A stretch of DNA of 21,071 nt from Temnopleurus reevesii (GCA_036244855.1 BQKZ01003037.1:25049-46119), one strand, 5' to 3'; shown: positions 1 through 9,185, numbered from the stretch's first letter. Translations and numbers: made by a program. Notes: generated by a model from the sequence alone, not told the origin.

Positions 1-140
1 GTACAACATGTTCATGATATCATGTTTCTTTTTAAGTAGATTTGAAGACAAAATTTGGCGATAAAAATATTCGCTTTTACCAAAACTATACTTGGGCTTT
101 AATACCTATGATAGATACTATTAGAGCAATTGTACAATAC

Positions 141-447
141 AGGCTCTCTGATATGACCCTCAGTTGCTTAACATCCCATACTTCAGTTCCAACCTCATCG
201 AGTTGGAGTCAAGAGTTCTAGTAAGTTGCATCGGATCTTTTCAAAATGCAATTAAACAGATACTTGGACTATCACTGGCATGATACCTGAATTCTCAGTG
301 ATAAATTCCATTAAAGCTGTACATGTAAATTGCAGACTCTCTGCATATGACCCTCAGTTGCTTAACGTCCCATTCCAACTTTGTCATGTCCGACTCAAGA
401 GTTATAAGTTATATTTGGTTTTCAAAATGTTACTAATTAAAATAGAC
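141..447 (+). repeat. Local duplication of an ~115-base segment
   Basis: 141-262 and 333-447 share CTCTCTG(C)ATATGACCCT, CAGTTGCTTAAC, TCCCAT, ACTCAAGAGTT-like and TTTTCAAAATG blocks in the same order, about 193 bases apart. There is no reading frame of note. Confidence 0.7.
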
Positions 448-524
448 ACCCAAATTCATATCAAAGATTTGCATCCCCGTCACAAGTCCCTGGTCACATA
501 CAGCCCATTGTGTGACTAATAGAT

Positions 525-602
525 ATGATGATGATAATGGCCTCTTGTATAGCACTGGATAACCACCTCAGCTGGGCGCTCATGGCGCTCAATTACTCAA
601 AA
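525..602 (-). mobile_element. 3' end fragment of a SINE/LINE tail, copy 1
   Basis: GATGATGATAAT followed by TATAGCACTGG and CCTCAGCTGGGCGCTCATGG, then CGCTCAATTACTCAAAA, recurs at 8245-8322. The TATAGCGC motif after a short trinucleotide repeat is the reverse of the SINE tail found elsewhere in the window. Confidence 0.5.
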
Positions 603-1060
603 TAATGTCTCAGAGATTTCAATGTCCTAATTAGTGCTATGGTTTATCTTTCAGCCCAAGAACTCCCAGTGGTGGTACACATTGGTTATTCTTGTAACGA
701 CAAGATATTTCCATACAACTCACACAACTCAGAAATTTCAAGGTTTAGGCAAGGAGCTCCCAAATTCTGAAACCTCATGTTCAACCCAACATTCAAAATA
801 CTCATGTAAAGTTTTGAGTGACTCCCGTCATCCTTCATTCACTTGTACAGCCATCACGGCAAGCTCACATTACTCATAAACATTCCAGAAAATATTATTT
901 TTGCATGAGTTCGTGCAAGGATAGACATGTTGGAGCTTGCTCAACGAGCACATTATACACATTGCTCATCTACGTACGTCTAACTACTCTTAAAAAAGGC
1001 TCCAAGACTTTAAACATTTCAGTAGAAAAAAAAAGGTTTTAGAAGAACCGGGGGGGGGGG

Positions 1061-1149
1061 GGGGGTGTTTCATCAAAATTTGTCGCAGCGACAAGGAGTC
1101 ATCAGCACTGACTAATTGTCTCGGCGACAAATCTTGATGAAACACCCCC
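1061..1149. mobile_element. Short MITE-like element with 26-base inverted ends next to a G16 run
   Basis: The left arm 1061-1086 (GGGGGTGTTTCATCAAAATT...) is the reverse complement of 1124-1149 with one mismatch. The element is only ~89 bases long. A 16-base G run (1050-1065) overlaps its left end. The GTGTTTCAYCAA end resembles those of the elements at 17517 and 11390. Confidence 0.8.
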
Positions 1150-1475
1150 AAGGAACTACAAATTAAATTTTGAAGTCAGAATTTGACAATGGAGTCTTCA
1201 TTACAGGAAAGATGGGCACAATATTTGTTCATTGCCAAGAATAAGCCTAAGCATGGCATTGTCCCTCTACGGATATTCTCATTGTTTGTTATGGATCATA
1301 AGCTATCTAAGTTCCATTTTATTGGATCTCCAAATGGGCTCCTTTCCAAACCCTGCTAAGGCTTTTGATGGGATGTATGTTATAAACAAGTTTGAGGCCC
1401 AACTTTGGGGCAATGTTGGCCCAATCCCAACAATTACAGACACACTGGCCAATGCTCCAAGTAAATTATTGTCCC

Positions 1476-1500
1476 CCCCCCCAAAAAAAACACACACACA
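1476..1500 (+). repeat. C-run, A-run and CA repeat
   Basis: Consecutive short C, A and (CA)n tracts. They explain a frame on the opposite strand with a Cys-Val-Cys-Val and Gly run. Confidence 0.85.
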
Positions 1501-4463
1501 GTTCAAATTGGCAGCTTGAAATATGTTTCTTTGTTCTTTGTCTGCTAAGAGATTTTAAACTAATCCATTTTACTAGTTTATTCAGTCATTTGACTTTCCT
1601 CCGTAATAGATGATGATCAAATCACATAGCTGTCTTCCTCCCTTCACCTAGTTTCTATATGTCATTCGCCTCTTTATTTCCTATTCTTAAATCTAAAAAG
1701 CAAAAACAAAAGCAGCTGCATGTCCATTAAATTGGGCTGAACTAACTTGTAAAAAAATCTAATCCAATAAAAGATCTTGCTAAGTATACTCCCAATGAAT
1801 ATATAAAAAAAAATTGACAGTTAAGAATGAATAATTCTTGGAAACTTCCATAAAACTATTAAAACCCAAATTGGGTAAGTGACAAATTCATACACTTGCC
1901 CAAAGACTAAATTTTTTTTTTGCCCCGAGCATACTGGCAAGTGAGTTTTCTTTGATGGTTAGCATTTCAAGTAATACATATTTGTATCCTATTTGTATAC
2001 TGCAGTTGTCTTTGATAAAAACAATATATGTAGTCCCACTCACAGACATTAATGTTAAAATCACATCTACAGTAGATGTGAAGATGTTGAAATGTCTGTA
2101 TAGAAAACTGATAAAAAATTGCCAGTCACATTAGTGGCAGGGATAATGATATCATTGGGGGATTGAAAATTCACAACTTTTTAACAATGTATCTGGTTTG
2201 GCTAAAATTGTCAGTTTGGTCATTTGATTGGTTCCCCTCAACTCTTTCAGGACGATAGAATACATTTTGTGATTTGGCTCAATAACTTTTGATGCAGGGC
2301 TCTAAAAATATACCAGATGCATGAAAAGAAAGAGAAAAAAACCTTCTACACCAAATCTGACCATTGCTATTGTTTCATTTACTGTTTATCACAGATATTT
2401 TTTTAATGAAAATAATCACTAAAATTGCCACAAATCCTTATATTTGCAACGTATCCAATTAGAAATACTTTGCTTACACACGAATTGGCAACATGATTTT
2501 TGGTGATGCATATTCAATTTGGTAACATTATATTTAATTGAATGTTTTAAAAAGAGAAATGAAGATTTTAGTGTTACTAATTTAGGAAAGGAATAGTGAT
2601 TGAATTTGTTGCAAAATAATTCCTGTCCTGAACGGGTTAAAACCATGCTTTCTGAGCACTAAATCTACGTGATTCTTTTCTCTTTCGAGATTAGAATGAA
2701 ACAATTTGTTTATACTTTCAGATGACGTTATTTAAGAAAATAACAAGAGGATCAAACCTATTTTGAAATGATTTTACATTGTTAACAAATGCTTACAGGC
2801 TGTCTATCAAATATCAACACAACGTAAGCTTTCAAGCTATCACGGTTACAACAAAGATCATATAGACCAAACACAAACTTTCCTATTGCCCCTTCCATTA
2901 TCCTTCAGGACCTCTCTTCATAAACCTAGTCTTATTATCAATCTCAAAGCTATGATTTTATAAGAACCTGATAGGTTTACGACGTCTTACGGAACAGGTA
3001 GCATTATGAGCTTCAATCACATGACCGCATGAATCATTGTTCTATATACAGGAGAGGGCCTATTGTAAAGTCCTTAACCATGACATGTAGGTATGATATA
3101 CAGTGTGTAATATCTGTTGTCAAACTGATGTTAATCAAACAGAGAAAGTAGGTCAGCGTTGACAACCTATAAGGACATCCCTGGAGAAGGTTGGTCCTTG
3201 ACACAATTACAATAACTTTCCAAGCTGCATTGAAAAGGTTTCACAAGTAAACATTACATGTATGTATGCTATCACATAAAGCTATACTTTAAAAATGCAA
3301 AATCATTCCAAAAGACTTTTAAATATACCTGATCCTTAGACTCTTGGATAGAATATCTGAAAGTATGACATAATAAAATTTAAAATTTTTTGTTTTTTAT
3401 TAATCAAAAAATATCATGCTCTACTTGAATTAACTCCCTATGCATGCATTGTCTGTTGTTGTAACAACAAGCGTGAAGCTCTAAGTTTTCAAATTATTGA
3501 TGTCAAAATTCATGCATCTTGAAATATCTAGGACCAATGGTTTCATAAATTCATGGGAGTCCTAATTGATAAAATAAAGTTCTCAAATCACATCCAAAAA
3601 ATTTACCTGTGGAATCTGAAGTTGCAGGCAATCACTACATCAGCTACTCAAGGCGATCGCAAAATCGGAAAGTAGATAATATCATTTTCGGATGGTCTGA
3701 CAAATGTGTCAGAACCCAAACATAGAAACTGTCAGATGTAAATCTTTTGGATATGATTTGAAAACTTTATCAATCTTGTCATTTCACCATCCTGATGAAA
3801 CTCTTCTATATTCAGGTGAATCCTCGAATAGAACTACAGTGAGGACAAAAATAAAGTTTAACAGTGTCCCACCAAGTCCCGTGAAAATGCATATATGGGA
3901 CATGCAGGGGAAACAGTACATTTTATTTCTGTCAATACTGTATAAATACAGCGCAAGTTGAATCAATAAAGTTTCATTTTGATTCTCGACAATACTTTTC
4001 AATGCCTTTAATTATTGTGCTTAATATAATGTAATAAAACATATTTTTTAATTTTGAAGCGAAAGGTAAAGATATTGTTTACAAAAATGAAATACTCGCA
4101 ATGACATGCAAAAAACTAATTTAGACTTCAGGTAAATGTACATGTATCTGAGACAGTTGATATTTACTTCACAGGAAAAGGGACAATATACACTGGAACC
4201 CTAAGTATCACTATCAGCGATTTCATCTACTAAAATGTATGTTTTTATTTGTCAGGTGAAAATTTAAAGAATCGCTGTAACAATGGATACATTTAAATCT
4301 GATTAATATTTTTTTCTTATTCTTCTAAACTCAACGCCTTGATGGGAGCCAGAGCTACTACCCTCTGACGACAGCATTCTGCTCCCGTCAATTACGCAAT
4401 ATGACAGAGCATTATCTGCTAACGTGTCTGTCCTCTAGCCCAGCTAGCATTGGCAATAAGCGC

Positions 4464-4499
4464 CCCCCCCCCAAAAAAAAAAAAAAAAAAAAAAAAAAA
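4464..4499 (+). repeat. C-run followed by long A-run
   Basis: Ten-base C tract followed by a ~27-base A tract, about 105 bases upstream of GDAP2 exon A. These tracts also create spurious poly-Phe/Gly reading frames on the other strand. Confidence 0.9.
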
Positions 4500-4604
4500 T
4501 GGATGCCCTCCAGCATTCAGCGACTAAACTTCTAAAAATGTGGCCCAACCTGACTCTTTTTCTTTCCTTTTTTAGGTGATTTTTCACAAAAATTGNCCTT
4601 GCAG

Positions 4605-4788
4605 ATGAGCTGACGGGAAACAGGATATCAAACGGGGCTCCATACGAGAGAGAGGCAGAGGAGGAAGAAGAGAGAGATATCGGGAAACATGCCTTCACAG
4701 CCATGGAGAAGGACCCTGATTCAGTGAAGAGACAAAACCAGAGAGCAAAGAGATCAGTTATACCAGCAGAAGCAGAACAGAGACACAG
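4605..4788 (+). CDS. GDAP2: GDAP2 exon A: acidic linker before CRAL-TRIO
   Basis: The acceptor is CCTTGCAG ending at 4604, and the exon starts in phase 1 (G|AT). An upstream acceptor-like TTTTTTAG at 4575 was not chosen because it would bring an in-frame TGA at 4577. The translation contains a Glu-rich stretch (EREAEEEEERDIGKHAF) and then a Lys/Arg/Gln-rich helix (SVKRQNQRAKRS), which corresponds to the GDAP2 linker. The donor CACAG|GTGGGT at 4789 leaves phase 2, matched by the next exon. An ambiguous base (N, 4596) sits in the polypyrimidine tract of the acceptor. Confidence 0.82.
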
Positions 4789-7700
4789 GTGGGTGCTGGA
4801 GGATTTAAGGAATGACGATGATTATGATTATAATGAGGATGACGGTTATATCATTGATGGTGATGGCTTTGATTTTGATGGAGAGACAGGATCAAGAGGG
4901 TGAAGAGGTCAGACAAAACAGTTGAAACAGAACAGATTGGCAGTTGAAGAGTGCAATACTTGAAATGTGGACTTGAATCGTATACTGAAAGTGGACTTTA
5001 ATCATATCCCAAAGGATATATGCAATGAACTTAAAAACCACTTTTTTTCTATTGATTTCTCGCTCCTTTACCAGTGCCACCTTTTCTTTTTCTTTATCTT
5101 ACTCTGAGCATTTTTGTAGTCTTTCTTATGTCTACTTTGTCTTCTGAGCTATTTAGTTTTATCATGTATTTATATTGTAGCTGAAACTAAAGATTATATT
5201 TAATTTTGTTCTGTTCTAGATATGAGCGGTTATTAAGAAAGGCACGTTTGGAAGATCTCTCAGACATTGCAGCTCATCGGTGTATATACGCAACGGGACA
5301 TGACATCCATGGCCGACCAATCATTGCCTTCGTAGCAAGAAACTTCCCTGCACATTCCATCGACTTGAACAAGGTTTGTCAAGGCACTTTCACACATCAC
5401 CAGGGAACATCTTTTTTTCAATGCAATCTTTTAAATCTATTTCAGTGCTAGCAGCAGTAATAGAATTTTAGAATCAGTCTCAGTCTCAGTCTCAGTCTCA
5501 GAATCAATTTCAGTATTGATCTGATTGTTTTTTTACCAACCAGAGGAGAGAGAATTTTCCTCAAGCTCTTCTTTTTATTTTCTCTTTTCACATCAGGTTC
5601 TCCTCTACATTTTGTCATTCACAATTATGGTTGCTAGTGGAGTATTATTGGTTTTTAGTTGAATACAGTGATTTGAACTCTTGAACACCTTTAGAGAGTA
5701 GAGCTTAATATAAAATCCCTCAATCATAAAATGAATAATACAAATGATTGATAACAATAATGGTAATACCAGTGCTTAACAATTACTTTTACCCGAACAA
5801 CATTAAACAAAAACAATGCAATTGATTATTTCTCTTATTCCTCCATCTCATCCCTCATCAGGTACTTCTCTATGTCATCCACCTGCTGGACTCCATCGTC
5901 AACCAGGATTACGTCGTTGTTTACTTTCACACAATGAGCTCAGCCGACAACCAGCCTGAGCTCAGCTGGCTTAAAGAGGTTTATCACATGGTCGATAACA
6001 GATATAGGAAAAACTTACGAGCAATGTATATTGTCCATCCAACTTTCTGGTCTAAGGTGAGAAAAGAATTTACTAGAGTTGTTGTTATATAACAAGTTAG
6101 TGATTTGAAGAGACACGTTTCGCATGGTGGTTAACAGGTATAGGGAAACGCTTAGAGCAATATATATTGTCCATCCGACATTCTGGTCGAAGGTGAGAAA
6201 GCTTGATGCACTAAAGCCATTTGAAAATGAGTTAATTAGTTAAATTAGACAGTTTTAGCACATGTTGATGACAGATATAGAAAAAACCTACAAGCAATGT
6301 ATATTGTCCATGCAACATTCTGGTCTAAGGTGAGAAAATGGTTCAAAGGAGCTTTATATTGTTTGCTGGAATTATGAAATGAATGACTTAAAGTAGATAA
6401 CATGGTCGATGAGATGAGAAACAAGTTAATGGACCTGTTAAATAATGAGTTAGTGATTTGAAATAAACATGCTTTGCATGATGATTAGCTATGATCATTG
6501 GCTATCAGACATTTTGGACAAAGGTAATGTATTTAAAGGAGTCATGAAGTAATTATTTAAAGTTACTATATTTATCGCAGGATGGATTATAGATATGAAA
6601 AATACCCTGAGAAATATGTATATTTTCTGTTCAACCTTCCAGGGGCATGGAATTCCCCCTATGATCGTGATTGTAAACTTTGAGTTCGGAACGATAATCA
6701 GTATTTGCAAGCGATGCTCATGAAATATGCTACCAGAATACATTGTCGTTTTGTCAAAAAAAATATTAATGACAGCTATGGGAACATCTATTCCCATCTT
6801 TATGCTCCATTCATTAACTTAGTGTATTATTCCTTTCTTTTCAGCTTGTTACATGGTACTTCACAACCTTTACAGCATCGAGTATCAAGAGCAAAATACA
6901 CACCATAGGAGCTGTTCATTACCTCTATAAAACTATCCATCCTGATCAACTCGACATTCCTCCTTTCGTTATTGAACATGATATGAAGGTAAGAAAAAAA
7001 TACATTTAATTCCTCCACATTGTGCTGCACCCAACCCAGGTTGAGTAAAGTACTAATATGGTCGGGTTAACTACCTTTATAAGCTTATATGAATGATTCA
7101 CCTAGGCATTCCTTCTATACTACTATTGTTTAATGTTATTATGATTGCTTGTTATGCGCAGTTGAGTATATTCCTATAGAAATTGCGCAATATAAATGTA
7201 CAATTATTATTATTATTATTATTATTGAACACAGTATGAAGGTATGCAATAAGAAATTCCTCCACACTGTGATGCACTCAACCCAGGTGAATGAGATAGG
7301 GGCAGTTAACTCCCTTTACAAAACCATATACCCTGGCCTAAATAACAGTTTATATTTAACCCTTTCACTACTGGAACCGGATGGTCCCTACACAATGTTT
7401 ATGGGAATCACAGAATTCAGTAGTTAATGGATTAAGATGCTTTCATCGCTATTTATGCTTATTTTTAGCTTGTAATAATAATAGATGCAATTTATATAGC
7501 GCACGTATCCACTCTGCTGAGTGCTCAAGGCGCTTTACATTATTATTACCCTGGCTTTAGCCCGGCAGCCATTCACGGCGCACTTGGCATTTCAAAGAAT
7601 AAATATTCCTGGCAGGTACCCATTCACCTCACCTGGGTTGAGTGCAGCACAATGTGGATGAATTTCTTGCTGAAGGAAATTGACGCCATGGGTAGGATTC

Positions 7701-8127
7701 GAACCTACGACCCTCTAGTTGAAGGCGAGAGTCACGACCGCCACACCATGGCGCCTCCACAGTCCATGGGAACAGGCAACCCTGCATAGAATTGAAAAAA
7801 GAAATTATTTAATCTTTATTCCTTTCCTTTTGTGCAGGTTAATGGGCTAATTCACAAATACTGATAGGATCTTCTTTTCCATGTTCCCAAGAATTGGATC
7901 AATAGCAGAAAAATAGAATAACAATAGCCAAGCAGCTGAATTAAATGTTTTTCCATGATCCAAAGCATGACAAGAAAGTAAGAAATCATTCATTGATTTG
8001 GGAACAGGCAACCCTGCATAGAATTGAAAAAAAATGATTTAATCTTTCTTTCTTTCCTTCTTTTGTGCAGGTTAATGGTCCAAACTACAGGGATGCGGAT
8101 TCCGTTGACGCTAGCGGGAGTCTCTGA
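4605..8127 (+). CDS. GDAP2: GDAP2, C-terminal half (five exons, 5' part outside window)
   Basis: Exons 4605-4788, 5220-5373, 5862-6056, 6845-6988 and 8071-8127 join without a frame break and encode about 244 residues ending at TGA 8125-8127. The family (vertebrate members about 497 residues) carries an N-terminal macro domain and a C-terminal CRAL-TRIO/Sec14-like lipid-binding domain. Here the acidic linker (run of Glu, then GKHAFTAMEKD) is followed by the whole CRAL-TRIO domain: RARLEDLSDIA-like entry (RKARLEDLSDIA), LLYVIHLLDSIV, DYVVVYFHTMSS, the Sec14 core NLRAMYIVHPTFW, TWYFTTF and a short NGPNY tail. These match the GDAP2 pattern better than BNIP2 or Sec14 proteins, from memory of the family. 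The macro-domain exons are not visible in 1-4604, so the gene is cut by the window edge. The molecular function of GDAP2 is poorly known; lipid or membrane association is inferred from the domain. Several exon edges have local duplicates downstream. Confidence 0.9.
5220..5373 (+). CDS. GDAP2: GDAP2 exon B: start of CRAL-TRIO domain
   Basis: The acceptor is CTGTTCTAG ending at 5219. Its first base completes the split Arg codon of the previous exon (AG|A), giving HRYERLLRKARLEDLSDIA, then a Gly-rich turn (GHDIHGRPIIAFVARN) and SIDLNK. The donor AAG|GTTTGT at 5374 is in phase 0. Confidence 0.9.
5474..5501 (+). repeat. Hexanucleotide repeat (TCAGTC)n
   Basis: Four and a half perfect TCAGTC units in intron B of GDAP2. 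Confidence 0.9.
5862..6056 (+). CDS. GDAP2: GDAP2 exon C: CRAL-TRIO core
   Basis: The acceptor CCCTCATCAG ends at 5861, and the exon is 65 codons, phase 0 at both ends, with donor AAG|GTGAGA at 6057. It encodes VLLYVIHLLDSIVNQDYVVV, YFHTMSS and, at its end, MVDNRYRKNLRAMYIVHPTF. That last block corresponds to the strand-helix core typical of Sec14-like folds. Its last 69 bases (5988-6056) are repeated downstream at a period of about 138 bases. Confidence 0.92.
5988..6643 (+). repeat. Tandem partial duplications of GDAP2 exon C end (up to five copies)
   Basis: The last 69 bases of exon C (5988-6056) recur at 6124-6192 (69 bases, no gaps, 56 of 69 identical, reading MVVNRYRETLRAIYIVHPTF then WSK). 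They recur again at 6262-6329 (one base shorter; DRYRKNLQAMYIVHATFWSK after the frameshift). Two degraded copies follow: one split and shortened, about 6402-6523, and one about 6577-6643 (AGATATGAAAAATACC...). The start-to-start spacing is 136, 138 and 140 bases. Intron sequence is duplicated too (GTTAGTGATTTGAA after copy 1 and near 6444). Copies 2 and 3 keep a GTGAG donor, but I see no good acceptor before them, and copy 2 has an in-frame TGA just upstream. Confidence 0.85.
6845..6988 (+). CDS. GDAP2: GDAP2 exon D: C-terminal CRAL-TRIO
   Basis: The acceptor CTTTCTTTTCAG ends at 6844, and the exon is 48 codons, phase 0 at both ends, with donor AAG|GTAAGA at 6989. It encodes LVTWYFTTFTASSIKSKIH followed by IGAVHYLYKTIHPDQLDIPP and FVIEHDMK, matching the conserved C-terminal block of the GDAP2 CRAL-TRIO domain. 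Parts of this exon and its donor recur in degraded form around 7222-7345. Confidence 0.9.
7018..7226 (+). mobile_element. SINE fragment in GDAP2 intron, with ATT-repeat tail
   Basis: CACATTGTGCTGCACCCAAC then CCAGGT matches the SINE body. The far end GCGCAATATAAATGTACAAT with eight ATT units matches the SINE tail. The middle is diverged. The start also appears in the duplicate at 7258. Confidence 0.5.
7222..7345 (+). repeat. Degraded duplicate of exon D end and its donor
   Basis: ATTATTGAACACAGTATGAA followed by GGTA (7222-7244) closely matches the end of exon D and its donor (6970-6991). Both are followed by a SINE-like stretch (TCCTCCACAYTGTG, then CAACCCAGGT). Further on, 7296-7336 resembles the middle of exon D (encoded IGAVNSLYKTIYP against IGAVHYLYKTIHP, roughly 30 of 41 bases). 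The blocks are out of order relative to the exon, so this is a rearranged, non-functional copy. Spacing from the original is about 256 bases. Confidence 0.5.
7478..7757 (-). mobile_element. tRNA-derived SINE, reverse orientation
   Basis: Read on the - strand, a tRNA-like head has box B GGTTCGAATCC (near 7692-7702) and a weak box A. It is followed by a body (TTGTGCTGCACTCAACCCAG, GGTACCTGCCAGG) and a tail ending GCGCTATATAAATTGCATCT with ATTATTATT. The same family recurs at 16605 and 8975. Confidence 0.75.
7768..8079 (+). repeat. Direct repeat covering the last-exon acceptor
   Basis: An ~80-base block at 7768-7846 (GGGAACAGGCAACCCTGCAT through TTTTGTGCAGGTTAATGG) is repeated at 8000-8079. The second copy is the real acceptor of exon E. 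The left copy starts just after a reverse-oriented SINE. Both copies keep the A-run, the T/C-rich tract, the GCAG acceptor and the first codons GTT AAT GG. Confidence 0.85.
7838..7864 (+). CDS. Possible alternative last exon of GDAP2
   Basis: The acceptor CCTTTTGTGCAG ending at 7837 is duplicated from the exon E acceptor and looks fully usable. Splicing from exon D in phase 0 would read VNGLIHKY and then TGA at 7862-7864. That would replace the normal 18-residue tail by 8 residues. Only the first three codons are shared with exon E. This is inferred from splice-site quality; it may be a silent copy. Confidence 0.35.
   Translation, partial: VNGLIHKY
8071..8127 (+). CDS. GDAP2: GDAP2 terminal exon E with stop codon
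   Basis: A strong acceptor (TTCTTTTGTGCAG ending at 8070, after a T/C-rich tract) opens phase 0 on VNGPNYRDADSVDASGSL and TGA. The VNGPNY start matches the conserved NGPxY tail of the family, so this is taken as the main last exon. A near-identical acceptor region lies 232 bases upstream and opens a different short tail. Confidence 0.85.
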   Translation, partial: VNGPNYRDADSVDASGSL

Positions 8128-8244
8128 TTGGTCAACAAAGATCATTCCAATATCGCCAGAAAAAACAGTACTACCCTTTCCAGAAGAAGTGACTTGATGA
8201 ATATTTTTATGTTTTGCTGTATCTCGGACGTTGAATTGAATGCT

Positions 8245-8322
8245 TGCCAAGTGATGATGATAATATCTGGTATAGCGCCGGTCCCGCCTCAGCTGGGCGC
8301 TCATGGCGCTCAATTACTCAAA
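8245..8322 (-). mobile_element. 3' end fragment of a SINE/LINE tail, copy 2, after GDAP2 stop
   Basis: GATGATGATAATATCTGGTA followed by TAGCGCC and CCTCAGCTGGGCGCTCATGG shares its 33-base end with the copy at 525. It probably lies in the GDAP2 3' UTR. Confidence 0.5.
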
Positions 8323-8349
8323 AAGTGGTCTTTTATCAGGGCACATCTA

Positions 8350-8508
8350 GGCCCCTGTGGCATAAAGGTTTGCGATCAATTGCTAGTTTGAAAGAGTAAT
8401 TATGATTGGTTACTGGAGAACCTATAAACAAAATGTGCATGCAACAAAGATCTTGATTGGCCATTTTCATTAGCGATTAATCGTAAAGCTTTATGTTTCC
8501 GGGCCCTG
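8350..8508. mobile_element. Foldback/MITE element, GGTTTGCRATYAAT family, copy 1
   Basis: AAAGGTTTGCGATCAATTGC at the left mirrors GCGATTAATCGTAAAGCTTT at the right, with GGCCC at both edges. The interior (TTTGAAAGAGTAATTATGAT, TTGGTTACTGG, AAGATCTTGA) matches 16962-17127 in reverse. It lies ~220 bases after the GDAP2 stop. Confidence 0.75.
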
Positions 8509-8544
8509 GCTTTATTAGATCTGTTCACGTAAATTTTAAATGTC

Positions 8545-8830
8545 CTTGGCTGGCAATTACTCCAATTGTGAAGGAATCACCAGAGGCTTTGTACCCTGTA
8601 CAAACTGCACAACGGAATGATTGATATCAGTCTCAGTGATCCCATTCAACGCATCCAAAGATCAATAAGAAAGAATGACGGAAAGTTTCATCAACTCTGA
8701 AACAAGGCAAGGGCTTTCCAGGATTCATTCTTCATCACTACAGCAAAAGGACTGGAATAATCTCACAACAGCGAAAGTAAATAGTCCATCTGTGGAATCC
8801 TTTAAAGCCAAATCAAAGCAAAACCAATAA
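8545..8830 (+). pseudogene. Non-LTR retrotransposon reverse-transcriptase C-terminal remnant
   Basis: One frame from 8545 reads LGWQLLQL, a stop, then RNHQRLCTLYKLHNGMIDIS and LSDPIQRIQ to a stop at 8698. Another frame from 8750 reads DWNNLTTAKVNSPSVESFKA then KSKQNQ and stop. DSFF lies between them in the first frame. LGW, the LYKxxNG(x)xDI block, SFF..T..DWNNL and SVESFKAK in this order are the hallmark of the end of ORF2 in CR1/L2/jockey-type LINEs. It carries at least one internal stop and one frameshift and is dead. It ends about 145 bases before a SINE. Confidence 0.72.
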
Positions 8831-8974
8831 GCCGTTCCACAAGCAGTGAACCCTCAAGTTATCATCCAGTTCACGTGGATGTGTCTGGAGCAGACATTTT
8901 GCTGACCAAACCATACAGATACAGAAAGATGTCAACTCAGCATTGATTTCCGTGGGTGAAGAACCTTTGTGGGG

Positions 8975-9185
8975 GTGCCACAGGATTGCGGGTCATAACC
9001 CACTCATGGCATTAATTTCCTTCAACCCAGGTCAGGTAAATTGGTACCTGGCATGAATATCAATTCCTTGTAATGCCGCATGGGCTGGTGTATGATGAGC
9101 TGAAGCTAGGGTCATAATACACACAGCACCTCGGCCACGTTGCAGAGTGTATATGTGCACTCTATAAATTGAATCTATTATCATT
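8975..9185 (+). mobile_element. SINE of the same family, forward, with damaged tRNA head
   Basis: The head keeps GGGTCATA and CCCACTCATGGC but has lost box B. The body (AATTTCCTTCAACCCAGGTC, GGTACCTGGCATGAATAT) and the tail GCACTCTATAAATTGAATCT with ATTATCATT match the copies at 7478 and 16605. It directly follows the LINE remnant. Confidence 0.65.

Larger units (their letters stand above)
1..4604. other. No gene seen: intron or flank upstream of GDAP2 exon A
   Basis: Apart from the repeats listed at 141-447, 525-602, 1050-1149, 1476-1500 and 4464-4499, I see AT-rich DNA with scattered short frames and no recognisable domain. The macro-domain glycine-rich motifs of GDAP2 were looked for and not found, so its upstream exons are probably left of the window. 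A GC-richer patch at 4330-4445 has an open frame but no match I know. Confidence 0.6.

Noticed and set aside
3704..4002. Facing open frames on both strands with an AATAAA near 3964
   Set aside because: No domain or family resemblance and ordinary AT-rich composition. Chance is more likely than a gene.
1..4604. Macro-domain exons of GDAP2
   Set aside because: Looked for the glycine-rich nucleotide-binding motifs and for paired splice sites with suitable phase; none could be supported.
4444..4704. Open frame on the - strand with poly-Phe and Gly runs
   Set aside because: It is made by the C-run and A-run at 4464-4499 and by the reverse of GDAP2 exon A.
4703..4903. GDAP2 exon A extended through the Asp-rich stretch (DDDYDYNEDD)
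   Set aside because: The frame stays open past 4788, but family similarity and phase require the donor at 4789 joined to exon B at 5220. Intron read-through by chance is the simpler reading.
7990..8391. Long open frames on both strands around the GDAP2 last exon
   Set aside because: They overlap the exon, its duplicated acceptor and a repeat fragment, and have no recognisable motif.
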